From contig CAJTUF010000006.1 of assembly GCA_910579675.1 (NCBI GenBank), positions 1 through 64,000 on the forward strand: a DNA stretch of 64,000 bases. The letters are read 5' to 3'. The number at the start of each line of letters is the position of its first letter. Within the stretch, counting starts at the first letter, position 1. The notes under the pieces were generated by a model, which had not been told where the DNA came from, did no database searches, and worked only from the letters and a program-made list of their open reading frames with translations. Position numbers and translations under genes: made by a program. Below are positions 51,085 through 59,197 of the stretch, in pieces. Source of the stretch: an uncultured Muribaculaceae bacterium (GTDB lineage: Bacteria > Bacteroidota > Bacteroidia > Bacteroidales > Muribaculaceae).

Positions 51085-51547
51085 CGGATATCTGGCATTG
51101 CTTATAGGAATGCTGGTGGTGATGATGATGTCGGGCTGTACTTCGTCGAGGACCACAGTGTCGCATAATGTCGATCTGGCAAAATATCAATATGCTTCGA
51201 TTATAAACAACGACACATACCACATACCGGCAGAGCTGCTCGAATATGAGATACAGCTTTTCGATGCCATTGATGGGTCGCGCCTCAAATTGGTGAGTGA
51301 TGCGCGCATCCACACTCTGTCGCAACAGGAGCAGGAAAAGCTACTGTTGGTGAAATGGGGTGTGAGTGTCAAGCCAGAGGAGAGCATGGTCGTGGTCAGT
51401 TTTATTGATTATTTGACCGGACGCCCGGTGGCTTCGTGCCGCGGCACGTATACCTCTCTTGGCATTGCCGGAGCTTCGTATGATCTGAGCTCGGCCATCA
51501 AAAAAACTGCCAAGCAGGTGTCAGAGACATTTCCTAAATCAGAATAG
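51071..51547 (+). CDS. Lipoprotein of unknown function
   Basis: 158 residues. Signal peptide ends M-M-S-G-C (Cys23), a good lipobox. The start overlaps the YjbR gene by 14 bases. The mature protein is mixed alpha/beta with F-I-D-Y-L-T-G-R-P-V-A-S-C-R-G near 110-125 and resembles small conserved Bacteroidales lipoproteins. No named domain recognised. It ends the three-gene unit. Confidence 0.65.
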   Translation: MKKSNGYLALLIGMLVVMMMSGCTSSRTTVSHNVDLAKYQYASIINNDTYHIPAELLEYEIQLFDAIDGSRLKLVSDARIHTLSQQEQEKLLLVKWGVSVKPEESMVVVSFIDYLTGRPVASCRGTYTSLGIAGASYDLSSAIKKTAKQVSETFPKSE

Positions 51548-51571
51548 ACCGTCTTACTGTCAAAGCGAACA

Positions 51572-51601
51572 GGAGAGCGGCTTGTCGGCAAGCCGCTCTC
51601 C
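51572..51601. terminator. Hairpin terminator between convergent genes
   Basis: GGAGAGCGGCTTG (51572-51584) pairs with CAAGCCGCTCTCC (51589-51601), a 13-bp perfect stem with a four-base loop. Serves the lipoprotein gene (+) and possibly the ABC operon (-). Confidence 0.75.
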
Positions 51602-51631
51602 TGCTCGCTTTATACCTTGGTATGGGGCATA

Positions 51632-52282
51632 TCATTGCGCGGCTGAAACAGTCGGCGAAGCGGTGAGAAACGATCCTATGGAGGTATTGTAAACTTCCAT
51701 GTTCATCTCGGAAGTGGTTACGGCCGATATAAATGCCGGAACTGAGCATGAATTCAATTTGAGGTGGATAGTCTTGTCGGTTTCTTCGGGGCGGCTCATA
51801 ACGAGAGTTCCGATGTCGCACCCTGATGCGTCGAAATTAATAGGACAAGGTGCAACTACAAGCGAGGGGGTGGTGATGAATCGCAGACGCAGTTGACCTG
51901 TGACTATGCCTTTGACTATCGATAGCTCAGCACTGGCGGGGATTGTGACAGAGATCATGTTATAGCAATCGGAAGGATACTCTTTGCCTCGGCTTATAAA
52001 CAGAGTGGAGGTGGAATCCTGATATTCGATTGAGCACGCGTTGATCAAAGACTCCACTGTGAGCTGAGTGGCAGCAGAGTCGACCACTATCTCCAGATCG
52101 AGCTCAGGAATGTCGGAGACAATAGCCTTGATGTTTTCGCTGTTGATAGACATACTGGAGGGGCCGTTGGAGTAGGCTGTCAGAGGATTGCTCTTATTGC
52201 TATCGAACAACAGAGGTATCAGCGCCACGAGCGAAATAATCGCGGCTATAAAGATGAGGAAAAGGAGTGAAGAACGTCTCAT
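51632..52282 (-). CDS. Membrane-anchored GIN-like/DUF4097-like protein
   Basis: 216 residues. One N-terminal transmembrane helix (about 6-26), then beta-strand-rich sequence: S-M-S-I-N-S-E-N-I-K-A-I near 43, L-F-I-S-R-G-K near 92, I-S-V-T-I-P-A-S-A-E-L-S-I near 108, and several short turns with two Cys pairs (C-P-I-N-F, A-S-G-C-D-I-G, N-S-C-S-V). The pattern resembles GIN/DUF2807-DUF4097 beta-helix proteins but is weak. It is the last gene of the ABC transporter operon, 39 bases after the GntR gene. Confidence 0.5.
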   Translation of the reverse strand: MRRSSLLFLIFIAAIISLVALIPLLFDSNKSNPLTAYSNGPSSMSINSENIKAIVSDIPELDLEIVVDSAATQLTVESLINACSIEYQDSTSTLFISRGKEYPSDCYNMISVTIPASAELSIVKGIVTGQLRLRFITTPSLVVAPCPINFDASGCDIGTLVMSRPEETDKTIHLKLNSCSVPAFISAVTTSEMNMEVYNTSIGSFLTASPTVSAAQ

Positions 52283-52320
52283 GATAATTAATGATTGCGG
52301 GGGTAGAAAGGAGGGAGCGG

Positions 52321-52695
52321 TCAGGATTTGGAATATTCGTTAATGAAGGATATGTACATTTCACGCAGTTCGTCGGGCGAAACGCCAAACGAATAGAGGC
52401 GTTGCATGAAATAAGTGGCTTCGGAAGCAAAGAAAGTTTCCTTGCGCATTGCCAGAATCTTTTCGCGGGCTTCTGCTTCGACGAAAAATCCTATGCCTCG
52501 ACGGTTGAATATCAGCTCGCGTTGCGACAAGAAGTCGTAGGTCCGCATCACGGTGTTGGCATTTACCTCGACCGAAGAAGCATACTCGCGCACCGATGGG
52601 ATGCGTTGGCCTTCTGGGTATATACCGGCCACTATGTCGTCCATGATTTTGTCGGCAATCTGGAGATAGATTGGTTTTACTTCTTGGAAATCCAT
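52321..52695 (-). CDS. GntR family transcriptional regulator (YtrA-like)
   Basis: 124 residues. A winged helix at about 10-76 has P-I-Y-L-Q-I-A-D-K-I, the G-Q-R-I-P-S-V-R-E-Y-A motif and N-T-V-M-R-T-Y-D-F-L recognition helix. A short 45-residue C-terminal dimerisation helix lacks the large ligand domain, as in the YtrA subfamily that controls adjacent ABC transporters. It follows the permease gene by 28 bases and probably regulates this operon from the promoter at 54355. Confidence 0.92.
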   Translation of the reverse strand: MDFQEVKPIYLQIADKIMDDIVAGIYPEGQRIPSVREYASSVEVNANTVMRTYDFLSQRELIFNRRGIGFFVEAEAREKILAMRKETFFASEATYFMQRLYSFGVSPDELREMYISFINEYSKS

Positions 52696-52723
52696 ATAAA
52701 AAGACAGGAGAGTGGGTATAAAA

Positions 52724-53455
52724 TCAGAAGAGGCGGTCGATAACGTCGCTCTCCTTAAATCGGAGATAAGCGAGCCCCCATAGGATTATGGTAAACACAA
52801 TGTTGCAGATAATGGTGGTCATGAGCAGTCGCTCGGCCGAAAATAGTGGCCAATTAAAATGGTAGTGCATGAGAACATAGCCCGATGTTATGCCAAATAC
52901 TATGCCTATAAGCCACAGCGCGATTATAGAGCGGAGGGCCGACATGCGGGGCCATGCTATAGCTCCAAAGCCAAAAAAGGCTTGAGCGGCGAGAATGGAG
53001 CTGAATATCAACCCAATCAGATACTGGCCGTGATCCTCCTCGGAATAAGTGAAGGCAAACCAGTCGGCAGTGGCGCCATCGTTAAATAAAGGCCACAGCG
53101 ACACCCTTGTAATTTCGGCTACCCAAAAGGCGGCAAACAGCACGAGGAGCTGGACGGGCACATTGACGGTCCATCGTGCCGCGAACTTTTGCCAGATGGA
53201 TGCCGGCGACATCAAGGTAGAGATACGTCCGCGAGGTGATTTCATCGACGAAAACATCAAGGAAGTGCGCACGCAGGCAAAGATGCCAAGATAAAACGAG
53301 ATGCTCAGAAGATGGGTGGCGTGTATGTCGGAGCTGGTATAGGCATTGATAAAACCTACAAATATCATAAGAGCCATAAGGCCTGCGACGGAAAGGATGA
53401 GGCTCCGGCGGTTGTCGGCCAAATACTTATTTAATGAAAGAAGATATAGACGCAT
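52724..53455 (-). CDS. ABC transporter membrane protein
   Basis: 243 residues with about six hydrophobic helices (18-38, 50-68, 98-118, 142-168, 174-196, 210-230) and a cytoplasmic loop with S-P-R-G-R-I-S-T-L-M-S-P-A near 75. No classical permease motif, but its place between the ATPase and GntR gene marks it as the membrane half of the exporter. It is likely an export system for a lipid, peptide or antimicrobial; that is inference. Confidence 0.8.
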   Translation of the reverse strand: MRLYLLSLNKYLADNRRSLILSVAGLMALMIFVGFINAYTSSDIHATHLLSISFYLGIFACVRTSLMFSSMKSPRGRISTLMSPASIWQKFAARWTVNVPVQLLVLFAAFWVAEITRVSLWPLFNDGATADWFAFTYSEEDHGQYLIGLIFSSILAAQAFFGFGAIAWPRMSALRSIIALWLIGIVFGITSGYVLMHYHFNWPLFSAERLLMTTIICNIVFTIILWGLAYLRFKESDVIDRLF

Positions 53456-53477
53456 GGTTGTGACAGGTGGATTGTGA

Positions 53478-54329
53478 TCAGGAGGGGTTGGTGAAGAGGC
53501 GGGCTATAATCTCGGGATGGTTGCGGGTGAGAAGGAAGAGGGTTTCAAGATCGACTTCGGTTACAGGCTCCCCAATGGGGTTGACCTCGACGATGTTGGC
53601 CCCTCCCGGCACCGGTACGGCTACCGGCGCTTGGGCCGCTTCGGCGGCATCGGCCGTAAATCGGAATGAAAGGCGCGAGGCTATATCGGTGACCGAAGCA
53701 TTGAGCATCACTTTTTCGGGTCCGGTGACCACCACATGGTCTATGATGCGGTCGATATCATGGACTTGATGGGTGGAGATGATTATGGTGCGTTCGTCGG
53801 TCATGTTCTCGACCACAGAGCGACGGAAAGCACTCTTGCCGGGGATATCGAGGCCGTTTGCGGGCTCATCCATCAGAAGGAGAGAGGTGTTGCAGGCTAA
53901 AGCAAAGCTCATGAAGGCTTTCTTGCTCTGTCCCATCGAGAGCTTGTCGAGGTGGAGGTCGGTCGGCAACTCAAACATATCGAGACACCGGTCGAGTATC
54001 TCAGTTGAGAAGCGTGGATAGAAAGGCGAGTTGACCCTGACATATTCGGCAAAGGTCATTGAGGGAAGATCAATCTCTTCAGGTACGAGGAAGATGTCGC
54101 GGAGGAAATCGACACTTCTTTTGCGTGGGGTCATGCCGTTGAAGCTGATTGAGCCGCCAGCAGGCGACAGGAGGCCTGCTATAAGATAGAAAAGAGTTGA
54201 TTTGCCGGCTCCGTTGGGTCCGAGCAGACCGCATATGGTGCCGGGCGAGAGTGAGAGTGAAAAGTCGTTGAATACTTTCCGGCTCCTGCGTCCGGGATAT
54301 GCGAAGCTGATATTGTCTATGAGTAGCAT
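53478..54329 (-). CDS. ABC transporter ATP-binding protein
   Basis: 283 residues from the ATG at 54329, chosen because the promoter (54355-54386) excludes the longer start. Walker A G-P-N-G-A-G-K-S-T at 37-45, signature L-S-M-G-Q near 131, Walker B L-L-L-M-D-E-P near 148 and the His switch I-S-T-H-Q near 187. The C-terminal 60 residues are a small regulatory extension. First gene of the operon ATPase-permease-GntR-GIN-like. Confidence 0.93.
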   Translation of the reverse strand: MLLIDNISFAYPGRRSRKVFNDFSLSLSPGTICGLLGPNGAGKSTLFYLIAGLLSPAGGSISFNGMTPRKRSVDFLRDIFLVPEEIDLPSMTFAEYVRVNSPFYPRFSTEILDRCLDMFELPTDLHLDKLSMGQSKKAFMSFALACNTSLLLMDEPANGLDIPGKSAFRRSVVENMTDERTIIISTHQVHDIDRIIDHVVVTGPEKVMLNASVTDIASRLSFRFTADAAEAAQAPVAVPVPGGANIVEVNPIGEPVTEVDLETLFLLTRNHPEIIARLFTNPS

Positions 54330-54354
54330 AGTGTCTTGGTGAATTAGTACACCG

Positions 54355-54386
54355 CAAAGGTAGACTACTTTCTTCATACTGCCAAA
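54355..54386 (-). promoter_or_regulatory. Promoter of the ABC/GntR operon
   Basis: On the minus strand TTTG (54386-54383), 20 nt, TACCTTTG (54362-54355). Leader about 20 nt. No clear GntR operator palindrome was identified by eye. Confidence 0.75.
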
Positions 54387-54412
54387 TTATTTTGAAGAAA
54401 AATGCAGATTAT

Positions 54413-54449
54413 ACAAAAAAAATCCACGCTGCTGAGAGCAGAGCGTGGA
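54413..54449 (-). terminator. Terminator of rsmG
   Basis: TCCACGCT (54423-54430) pairs with AGCGTGGA (54442-54449), 11-nt loop, followed on the minus strand by a run of about eight T. Confidence 0.85.
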
Positions 54450-54487
54450 GATAAGCCTTAGTGCCGCGTCTTAAAACCGGTTGATAG

Positions 54488-55120
54488 TCAGAGCGGAACG
54501 TAGAGAAGATGTTTTGTGTCGAAAAAAGATATGTTAGGGAAGAAATCGCTCAACGGCACATCGAGGATATCGCGTCGATTGGCTGCGGCAGTCTCCTCTG
54601 ATAGATCGCCCCCTTTAAGTACGATAAGGCCGGGAGGGAGGGGATTGTCTTTGCGTGGAGAGCGGGAGATATTTTTAGTGATAAGGGGGATAAGGTCGCC
54701 GAGGGTCATCACGGCCCGGCTGACAACATAGTCGAAACGCTTCCGGCACTCGCCGCTGTCGCCGTGCTGGAAGGTAACATTGTCAAGGCCTATGGCTTCG
54801 GCCACCGCCTGAGCCACCTTGATCTTCTTACCTATTCGATCGATAAGATGGAAGCGGCATTGTGGCCAAAGAATGGCGAGTGGTATACCCGGGAATCCGC
54901 CTCCTGTGCCGAGATCCAGAATCTCAGTCCCGTCGCAAGGCGTGATAAACTTACCTATCGCCAGCGAGTGGAGAATATGATGTATATAAATATTGTCGAT
55001 GTCTTTTCGGGAAATGACATTGATCTTACTGTTCCAGTCGGCATAGAGGTGGCTGAGATCGGCCAGCTGTTGTCGCTGGCGGTCGGATAGAAGTGGGAAT
55101 GCTTTGAGTATTTCGTCCAT
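54488..55120 (-). CDS. rsmG: 16S rRNA (guanine-527-N7)-methyltransferase
   Basis: 210 residues. The Rossmann methyltransferase fold has L-D-L-G-T-G-G-G-F-P-G-I-P near 68-80, D-R-I-G-K-K near 94 and V-V-S-R-A near 131, all RsmG marks. It uses S-adenosylmethionine to methylate the 530 loop of 16S rRNA. A TAACTTTG box lies 8 nt before its ATG, so the leader is only a few nucleotides. It diverges from the YidE-type transporter. Confidence 0.95.
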   Translation of the reverse strand: MDEILKAFPLLSDRQRQQLADLSHLYADWNSKINVISRKDIDNIYIHHILHSLAIGKFITPCDGTEILDLGTGGGFPGIPLAILWPQCRFHLIDRIGKKIKVAQAVAEAIGLDNVTFQHGDSGECRKRFDYVVSRAVMTLGDLIPLITKNISRSPRKDNPLPPGLIVLKGGDLSEETAAANRRDILDVPLSDFFPNISFFDTKHLLYVPL

Positions 55121-55128
55121 ATTGGAGG

Positions 55129-55157
55129 CAAAGTTAATGATTTTTTGTCTAATTTTG
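55129..55157. promoter_or_regulatory. Divergent promoter pair, rsmG and YidE-type gene
   Basis: On the minus strand TAACTTTG at 55136-55129 is 8 nt before the rsmG ATG. On the plus strand TAATTTTG at 55150-55157 is 5 nt before the transporter ATG (55163). The two boxes are 13 nt apart, so RNA polymerase binding at one should hinder the other. Neither has a clear -33 TTTG. Confidence 0.55.
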
Positions 55158-55162
55158 CGCCT

Positions 55163-56827
55163 ATGAACTGGATAGAGAGCCTATTTTTCGATCACACACC
55201 GCTGCAAGCAGTTGTGGTGTTGTCGATTATCACAGCGGCAGGCCTTGGCCTGGGCAAGCTGAGAATCGGCGGCATCAGTCTTGGTGTTACTTTTGTCTTT
55301 TTTATGGGCATCCTTGCCGGCCACTTAGGCATAAGTATCGACCCTATGATGCTCACGTATGCCGAAAGTTTCGGATTGGTGCTTTTTGTTTATGAGCTCG
55401 GTCTGAAGGTAGGGCCAGGCTTCTTCAGTTCCTTCCGCAGTGGAGGAGTAGGCCTCAATATGCTGGGTCTATGGGTGATATTGCTCGGCACCGTCATGGC
55501 TGTGGGGTTCAGTTTATGGCTGGATATCCCTATGAGCGACATGGTGGGGGTGCTTAGCGGAGCCACAACAAACACTCCTGCACTCGGTGCTGCCCAGCAG
55601 GCTCTTGAGCAGCTCGGCGAGAGTGCGCAAGGAGCAGCGCTCGGATGTGCTGTGACTTATCCATTGGGAGTGGTAGGAGTGATACTCGCATTGATCATAG
55701 TGAGGAAAACTGTAGTGCGCCAGTCGGATATCCGGTCGGGAGGTTCGCACGATGAAGCCGACCATACTTTTGTTGCCGCTTTCAGGGTTGAGAATCCCGG
55801 CATCGACGGGTTGTCGATCCGCGAGGTGGCCATGGCAGCCAAAGGCCGGTTTGTGATAAGCCGACTATGGCGCGACGGCGCTGTGACCATACCTGCCGGT
55901 GACACTCTCCTGCATTCGGGCGACCGACTGCTTGTCACCACTACCGATGATGAGCTGCCCGAGTTGCGGATCATCTTCGGCCATCAGGAGGATAAGGACT
56001 ATAATACCGACGACATAGACTGGAATGCTCTCGACTCGGATGTCGTGAGCCGTCATGTGATAGTGACCAGAGCTGAGATCAACGGCAAGCGGCTCGGATC
56101 GCTCCGGTTGCGCAACAGCTATGATATCAACATCTCGCGTGTGACCCGCGCCGGAGTGAGGCTTTTGGCCACTCCGGGCCTGATTCTTCAGCTTGGCGAC
56201 CGTCTGACCATCGTTGGCGAGCAAAAAGCCATCGACGCAGTGTCGAAGTTGCTCGGCAATACAGAGGCTACGCTCAAGGATCCGAACCTTGCCGCCATAT
56301 TTATAGGTATGGTGCTTGGTCTGGTGCTTGGCTCGATACCTATCGCGATCCCCGGCATCTCCATGCCGGTCAAGCTCGGTCTGGCTGGCGGACCTATGAT
56401 AGTAGGGATACTCCTTGGCCGCTTTGGTCCGAGGCTCCACATAGTGACCTACACCACGCGGTCGGCCAATCTGATGCTGCGAGGTATAGGTCTGAGCCTT
56501 TATCTCGCCTGTCTCGGTCTTGATGCCGGCGCCGGATTCTTCGACACGATAATGCGTGCCGACGGTCTCACATGGATTGGCCTTGGATTTCTGATCACAG
56601 TTGTGCCTGTGCTGATCATGGCTGCATGGGCTGTGAGGAAAAGCAATGTTGATTTCGGCACTGCATGTGGCATGGCCTGTGGCTCTATGGCCAACCCCAT
56701 GGCCCTCAATTATGCCACCGACACGCTGCCAGGCGACAATGCGGCAGTGGCCTACGCAACAGTTTACCCTCTCGGGATGTTTGTAAGAGTATTGCTTGCC
56801 CAGATTCTTGTGTTGCTCTTTACTTGA
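55163..56827 (+). CDS. AspT/YidE/YbjL-family transporter
   Basis: 554 residues from the ATG at 55163. Two membrane halves, each about five helices (10-190 and 390-554), flank two cytoplasmic TrkA_C/RCK_C domains (about 205-290 and 295-375, with R-L-L-V-T-T-T-D-D-E and G-D-R-L-T-I-V-G). The halves share repeats such as G-L-V-L-F-V-Y-E-L-G-L and G-M-A-C-G-S-M-A-N-P-M-A-L. The family includes aspartate-alanine exchangers but most members have unknown cargo. The -7 box lies 5 nt upstream. Confidence 0.88.
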   Translation: MNWIESLFFDHTPLQAVVVLSIITAAGLGLGKLRIGGISLGVTFVFFMGILAGHLGISIDPMMLTYAESFGLVLFVYELGLKVGPGFFSSFRSGGVGLNMLGLWVILLGTVMAVGFSLWLDIPMSDMVGVLSGATTNTPALGAAQQALEQLGESAQGAALGCAVTYPLGVVGVILALIIVRKTVVRQSDIRSGGSHDEADHTFVAAFRVENPGIDGLSIREVAMAAKGRFVISRLWRDGAVTIPAGDTLLHSGDRLLVTTTDDELPELRIIFGHQEDKDYNTDDIDWNALDSDVVSRHVIVTRAEINGKRLGSLRLRNSYDINISRVTRAGVRLLATPGLILQLGDRLTIVGEQKAIDAVSKLLGNTEATLKDPNLAAIFIGMVLGLVLGSIPIAIPGISMPVKLGLAGGPMIVGILLGRFGPRLHIVTYTTRSANLMLRGIGLSLYLACLGLDAGAGFFDTIMRADGLTWIGLGFLITVVPVLIMAAWAVRKSNVDFGTACGMACGSMANPMALNYATDTLPGDNAAVAYATVYPLGMFVRVLLAQILVLLFT

Positions 56828-56885
56828 TTCAGCCGGGTAGGCCTACATTCTTTTATACCATCCACTTTAATATCATCCGCTATTT

Positions 56886-58370
56886 ATGAAAAAATGGAGG
56901 CTTACAGCACTTCTTGCAAACTTGGTGGGCACGGCAATATGCTATGCCACTGAGCTTTCCGACAGCACCTTATCGACGGGATTTGAGGGCTCATATGAGG
57001 TAGAGGCCGCAGCATCGGTTTCGTCGGGAGGACACACACCTTTTTGGCTCATAACCAATCGTTCGGGACTCGGATCGGTAAAAACCAACACCGGTTTTGT
57101 CCGGGCGGCTGCCCACGCAGGCGGCCGGATCGACCGACATTGGAGTTTGAGAGGAGGCGTCGATCTTGTTGGTTCATGGCGGTCAGAATCGCCCTTTCTG
57201 ATAAGGGAGCTTTATGGCGCAATCCGTTACCGGGCCTTTGAACTCAGCGCCGGAAGCCGGCTTGAGAATGACAGGCTTGTGGATATGCATCTTTCGTCGG
57301 GCGATCTGTTATTTTCGGGCAATGCAGTCCCTATCCCTCAAATAAAGTTGTCGATGCCGGGATATATGGATATCCCCGGACTCAACGGATGGCTCGGATT
57401 CAAGGCTTTTTTTTCGATAGGATGGCTTACTGATTCACGTTGGCAGCGCAACTATGTAGGGGAGAATAAGAGATACTTCTCCGACGTGATGTATCACAGC
57501 AAGGGTCTACGTCTCAGGATCGGCAATCCATCAATCCATCCCCTGACTTTTGAGGGAGGGCTTGAGATGGCGGCCCAGTATGGGGGCAAGGTAATGATCG
57601 ATGGAGAAGTGATAAAGAAGATGCCGGCATCGCTCAAAGACTTCTTTCATGTGGTGATACCGTCGGGTGGCGGAGGCTCGGACTTCCCCGGCGAGGAGGT
57701 CAATGTGCTCGGCAATCATGTCGGAGAGTGGAGTGGCCGGCTCAATTGGCGTCTACGACAGGATTTGGGTTTGTCGGCTTACTATCTGCACTTTTTCGAC
57801 GACCACTCGATGATGTTTTTTGATTATGTCTGGCATGACGGACTGTTTGGGCTCGAACTTACCTTGCCGTCCAATCCGGTCGTAGGTAAGGTGGTTTATG
57901 AATATCTCTATATGAAAGATCAGTCGGGCCCTTTTCTGTGGGATCACACCTCCGATCTGCCCGAGCAGGTGAGTGGCGACGATGACTACTACAACAACCA
58001 CCTCTATGCGGGATGGGAACACTGGGGTATGGGCATTGGCAATCCTCTTATTATCTCTCCTGTCTGGAATGGCGACAATAGCCTTAAATTCAAATGCAAC
58101 CGCGTGGTAAGCCATCATGTGGGGCTTGCAGGGCATCCTCTGTCATGGCTCGACTGGCGCTTGTTGGCATCGTACACCCGGGGATGGGGTCGCTATAAAG
58201 TGCCTTACCCGTTTGTTAAAGACAATGTCAACCTATTGGCCGAAGTTACCTGCTCCCCGGCACGACTCAAAGGATGGAGCGCTACTGCGGCCGTAGGCCT
58301 CGACTTCGGTAATATGCTCGGCAAGAGCCGGGGGGTGATGCTTTCGATAAAAAAAACCGGCATACTATGA
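56886..58370 (+). CDS. Wzi-family capsule assembly outer-membrane protein
   Basis: 494 residues with a signal peptide (cleavage near C-Y-A). Wzi-like features are E-V-E-A-A-A-S-V-S-S-G-G-H-T-P-F-W near 34-50, and a barrel of alternating aromatic strands. Wzi binds capsular polysaccharide at the surface. It lies 58 bases after the transporter and overlaps the next gene by four bases, leading an operon of envelope proteins. Confidence 0.88.
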   Translation: MKKWRLTALLANLVGTAICYATELSDSTLSTGFEGSYEVEAAASVSSGGHTPFWLITNRSGLGSVKTNTGFVRAAAHAGGRIDRHWSLRGGVDLVGSWRSESPFLIRELYGAIRYRAFELSAGSRLENDRLVDMHLSSGDLLFSGNAVPIPQIKLSMPGYMDIPGLNGWLGFKAFFSIGWLTDSRWQRNYVGENKRYFSDVMYHSKGLRLRIGNPSIHPLTFEGGLEMAAQYGGKVMIDGEVIKKMPASLKDFFHVVIPSGGGGSDFPGEEVNVLGNHVGEWSGRLNWRLRQDLGLSAYYLHFFDDHSMMFFDYVWHDGLFGLELTLPSNPVVGKVVYEYLYMKDQSGPFLWDHTSDLPEQVSGDDDYYNNHLYAGWEHWGMGIGNPLIISPVWNGDNSLKFKCNRVVSHHVGLAGHPLSWLDWRLLASYTRGWGRYKVPYPFVKDNVNLLAEVTCSPARLKGWSATAAVGLDFGNMLGKSRGVMLSIKKTGIL

Positions 58371-58786
58371 TTAATAATGCTCTACTTAGGCTCCGGGCAA
58401 TCACGATGCTCGCAGTGATAGCCTTCGTCATGCTCTGCGGATGTAACAAGAGCGATCTCAACGGCGATCTCGACGGGCAGTGGCAACTCATGTCGATCAC
58501 CCGCAACGATGGCACCAGTATCGTGCCCAATCAGAAATATTATCTCTTTGCGATGCATATGGCGATGCTTCGCGAGTCAGGACGAGACGGCATACCCGGT
58601 AATATGATATACGATGAGAGCACCGGGCACATCACGATAGATTTTCCGCGCAAGGCATCCCTCGGAGAGTGGGGGCTGCCCGATAGCCCTTGCACTGTCG
58701 AACTGACTATTGAATCTCTGTCGCGCGATCATCTTGTTATGATGGTTGCACCTGACAGTACTATCCTAACCTTGCGCAAATTCTAA
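58367..58786 (+). CDS. Lipocalin-like lipoprotein
   Basis: 139 residues. A long N-terminus and lipobox V-M-L-C-G-C (Cys26). The rest is beta-rich, with L-D-G-Q-W-Q-L-M-S-I near 36, typical of the lipocalin-like fold, and H-I-T-I-D-F-P near 87. Similar small Bacteroidales lipoproteins are called DUF4847 or lipocalin-like; ligand unknown. It overlaps the Wzi stop and is 12 bases from the FKBP gene. Confidence 0.7.
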   Translation: MINNALLRLRAITMLAVIAFVMLCGCNKSDLNGDLDGQWQLMSITRNDGTSIVPNQKYYLFAMHMAMLRESGRDGIPGNMIYDESTGHITIDFPRKASLGEWGLPDSPCTVELTIESLSRDHLVMMVAPDSTILTLRKF

Positions 58787-58798
58787 TATTACAGGTAT

Positions 58799-59197
58799 AT
58801 GGCAAAGAAAGAATATGTTGAGAAAAATAAGGCGTGGATCGCCGAGAAAGCTCAGGAACATGGTGTGAAGCCGCTCGAAGGAGGTTTGTTTTACAAGGTG
58901 TTGAAGTCGGGTGACAAAACCGGGCGCACTCCCGACAGAGGGAGTGTCGTTACGGTACATTACTCCGGCAAGACTATCAACGGCAAGACATTCGACAGCA
59001 GCCGCGGAGGTGTGGCTCCGGCGTTCCGCCTGCGTGATCTTATTCCCGGCTGGGTGATAGCACTCCAGCATATGCATCCCGGCGATAAGTGGGAGGTGTA
59101 TATTCCGGCAGAGAAAGCATATGGCCGTCTGAATCAACCGGGTATACCAGCGGGATCGACCCTTATATTTGAGATAGAACTGATAGGGGTAGCATGA
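58799..59197 (+). CDS. FKBP-type peptidyl-prolyl cis-trans isomerase
   Basis: 132 residues without a signal peptide. The FKBP fold is shown by V-V-T-V-H-Y-S-G-K near 46, F-D-S-S near 62, P-G-W-V-I-A-L-Q-H-M near 83 and Y-G-R-L near 106. The N-terminal 30 residues are lysine-rich. It catalyses proline isomerisation, and its exact location is cytoplasmic unless exported by a non-classical route. It overlaps the beta-lactamase gene by four bases. Confidence 0.93.
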   Translation: MAKKEYVEKNKAWIAEKAQEHGVKPLEGGLFYKVLKSGDKTGRTPDRGSVVTVHYSGKTINGKTFDSSRGGVAPAFRLRDLIPGWVIALQHMHPGDKWEVYIPAEKAYGRLNQPGIPAGSTLIFEIELIGVA

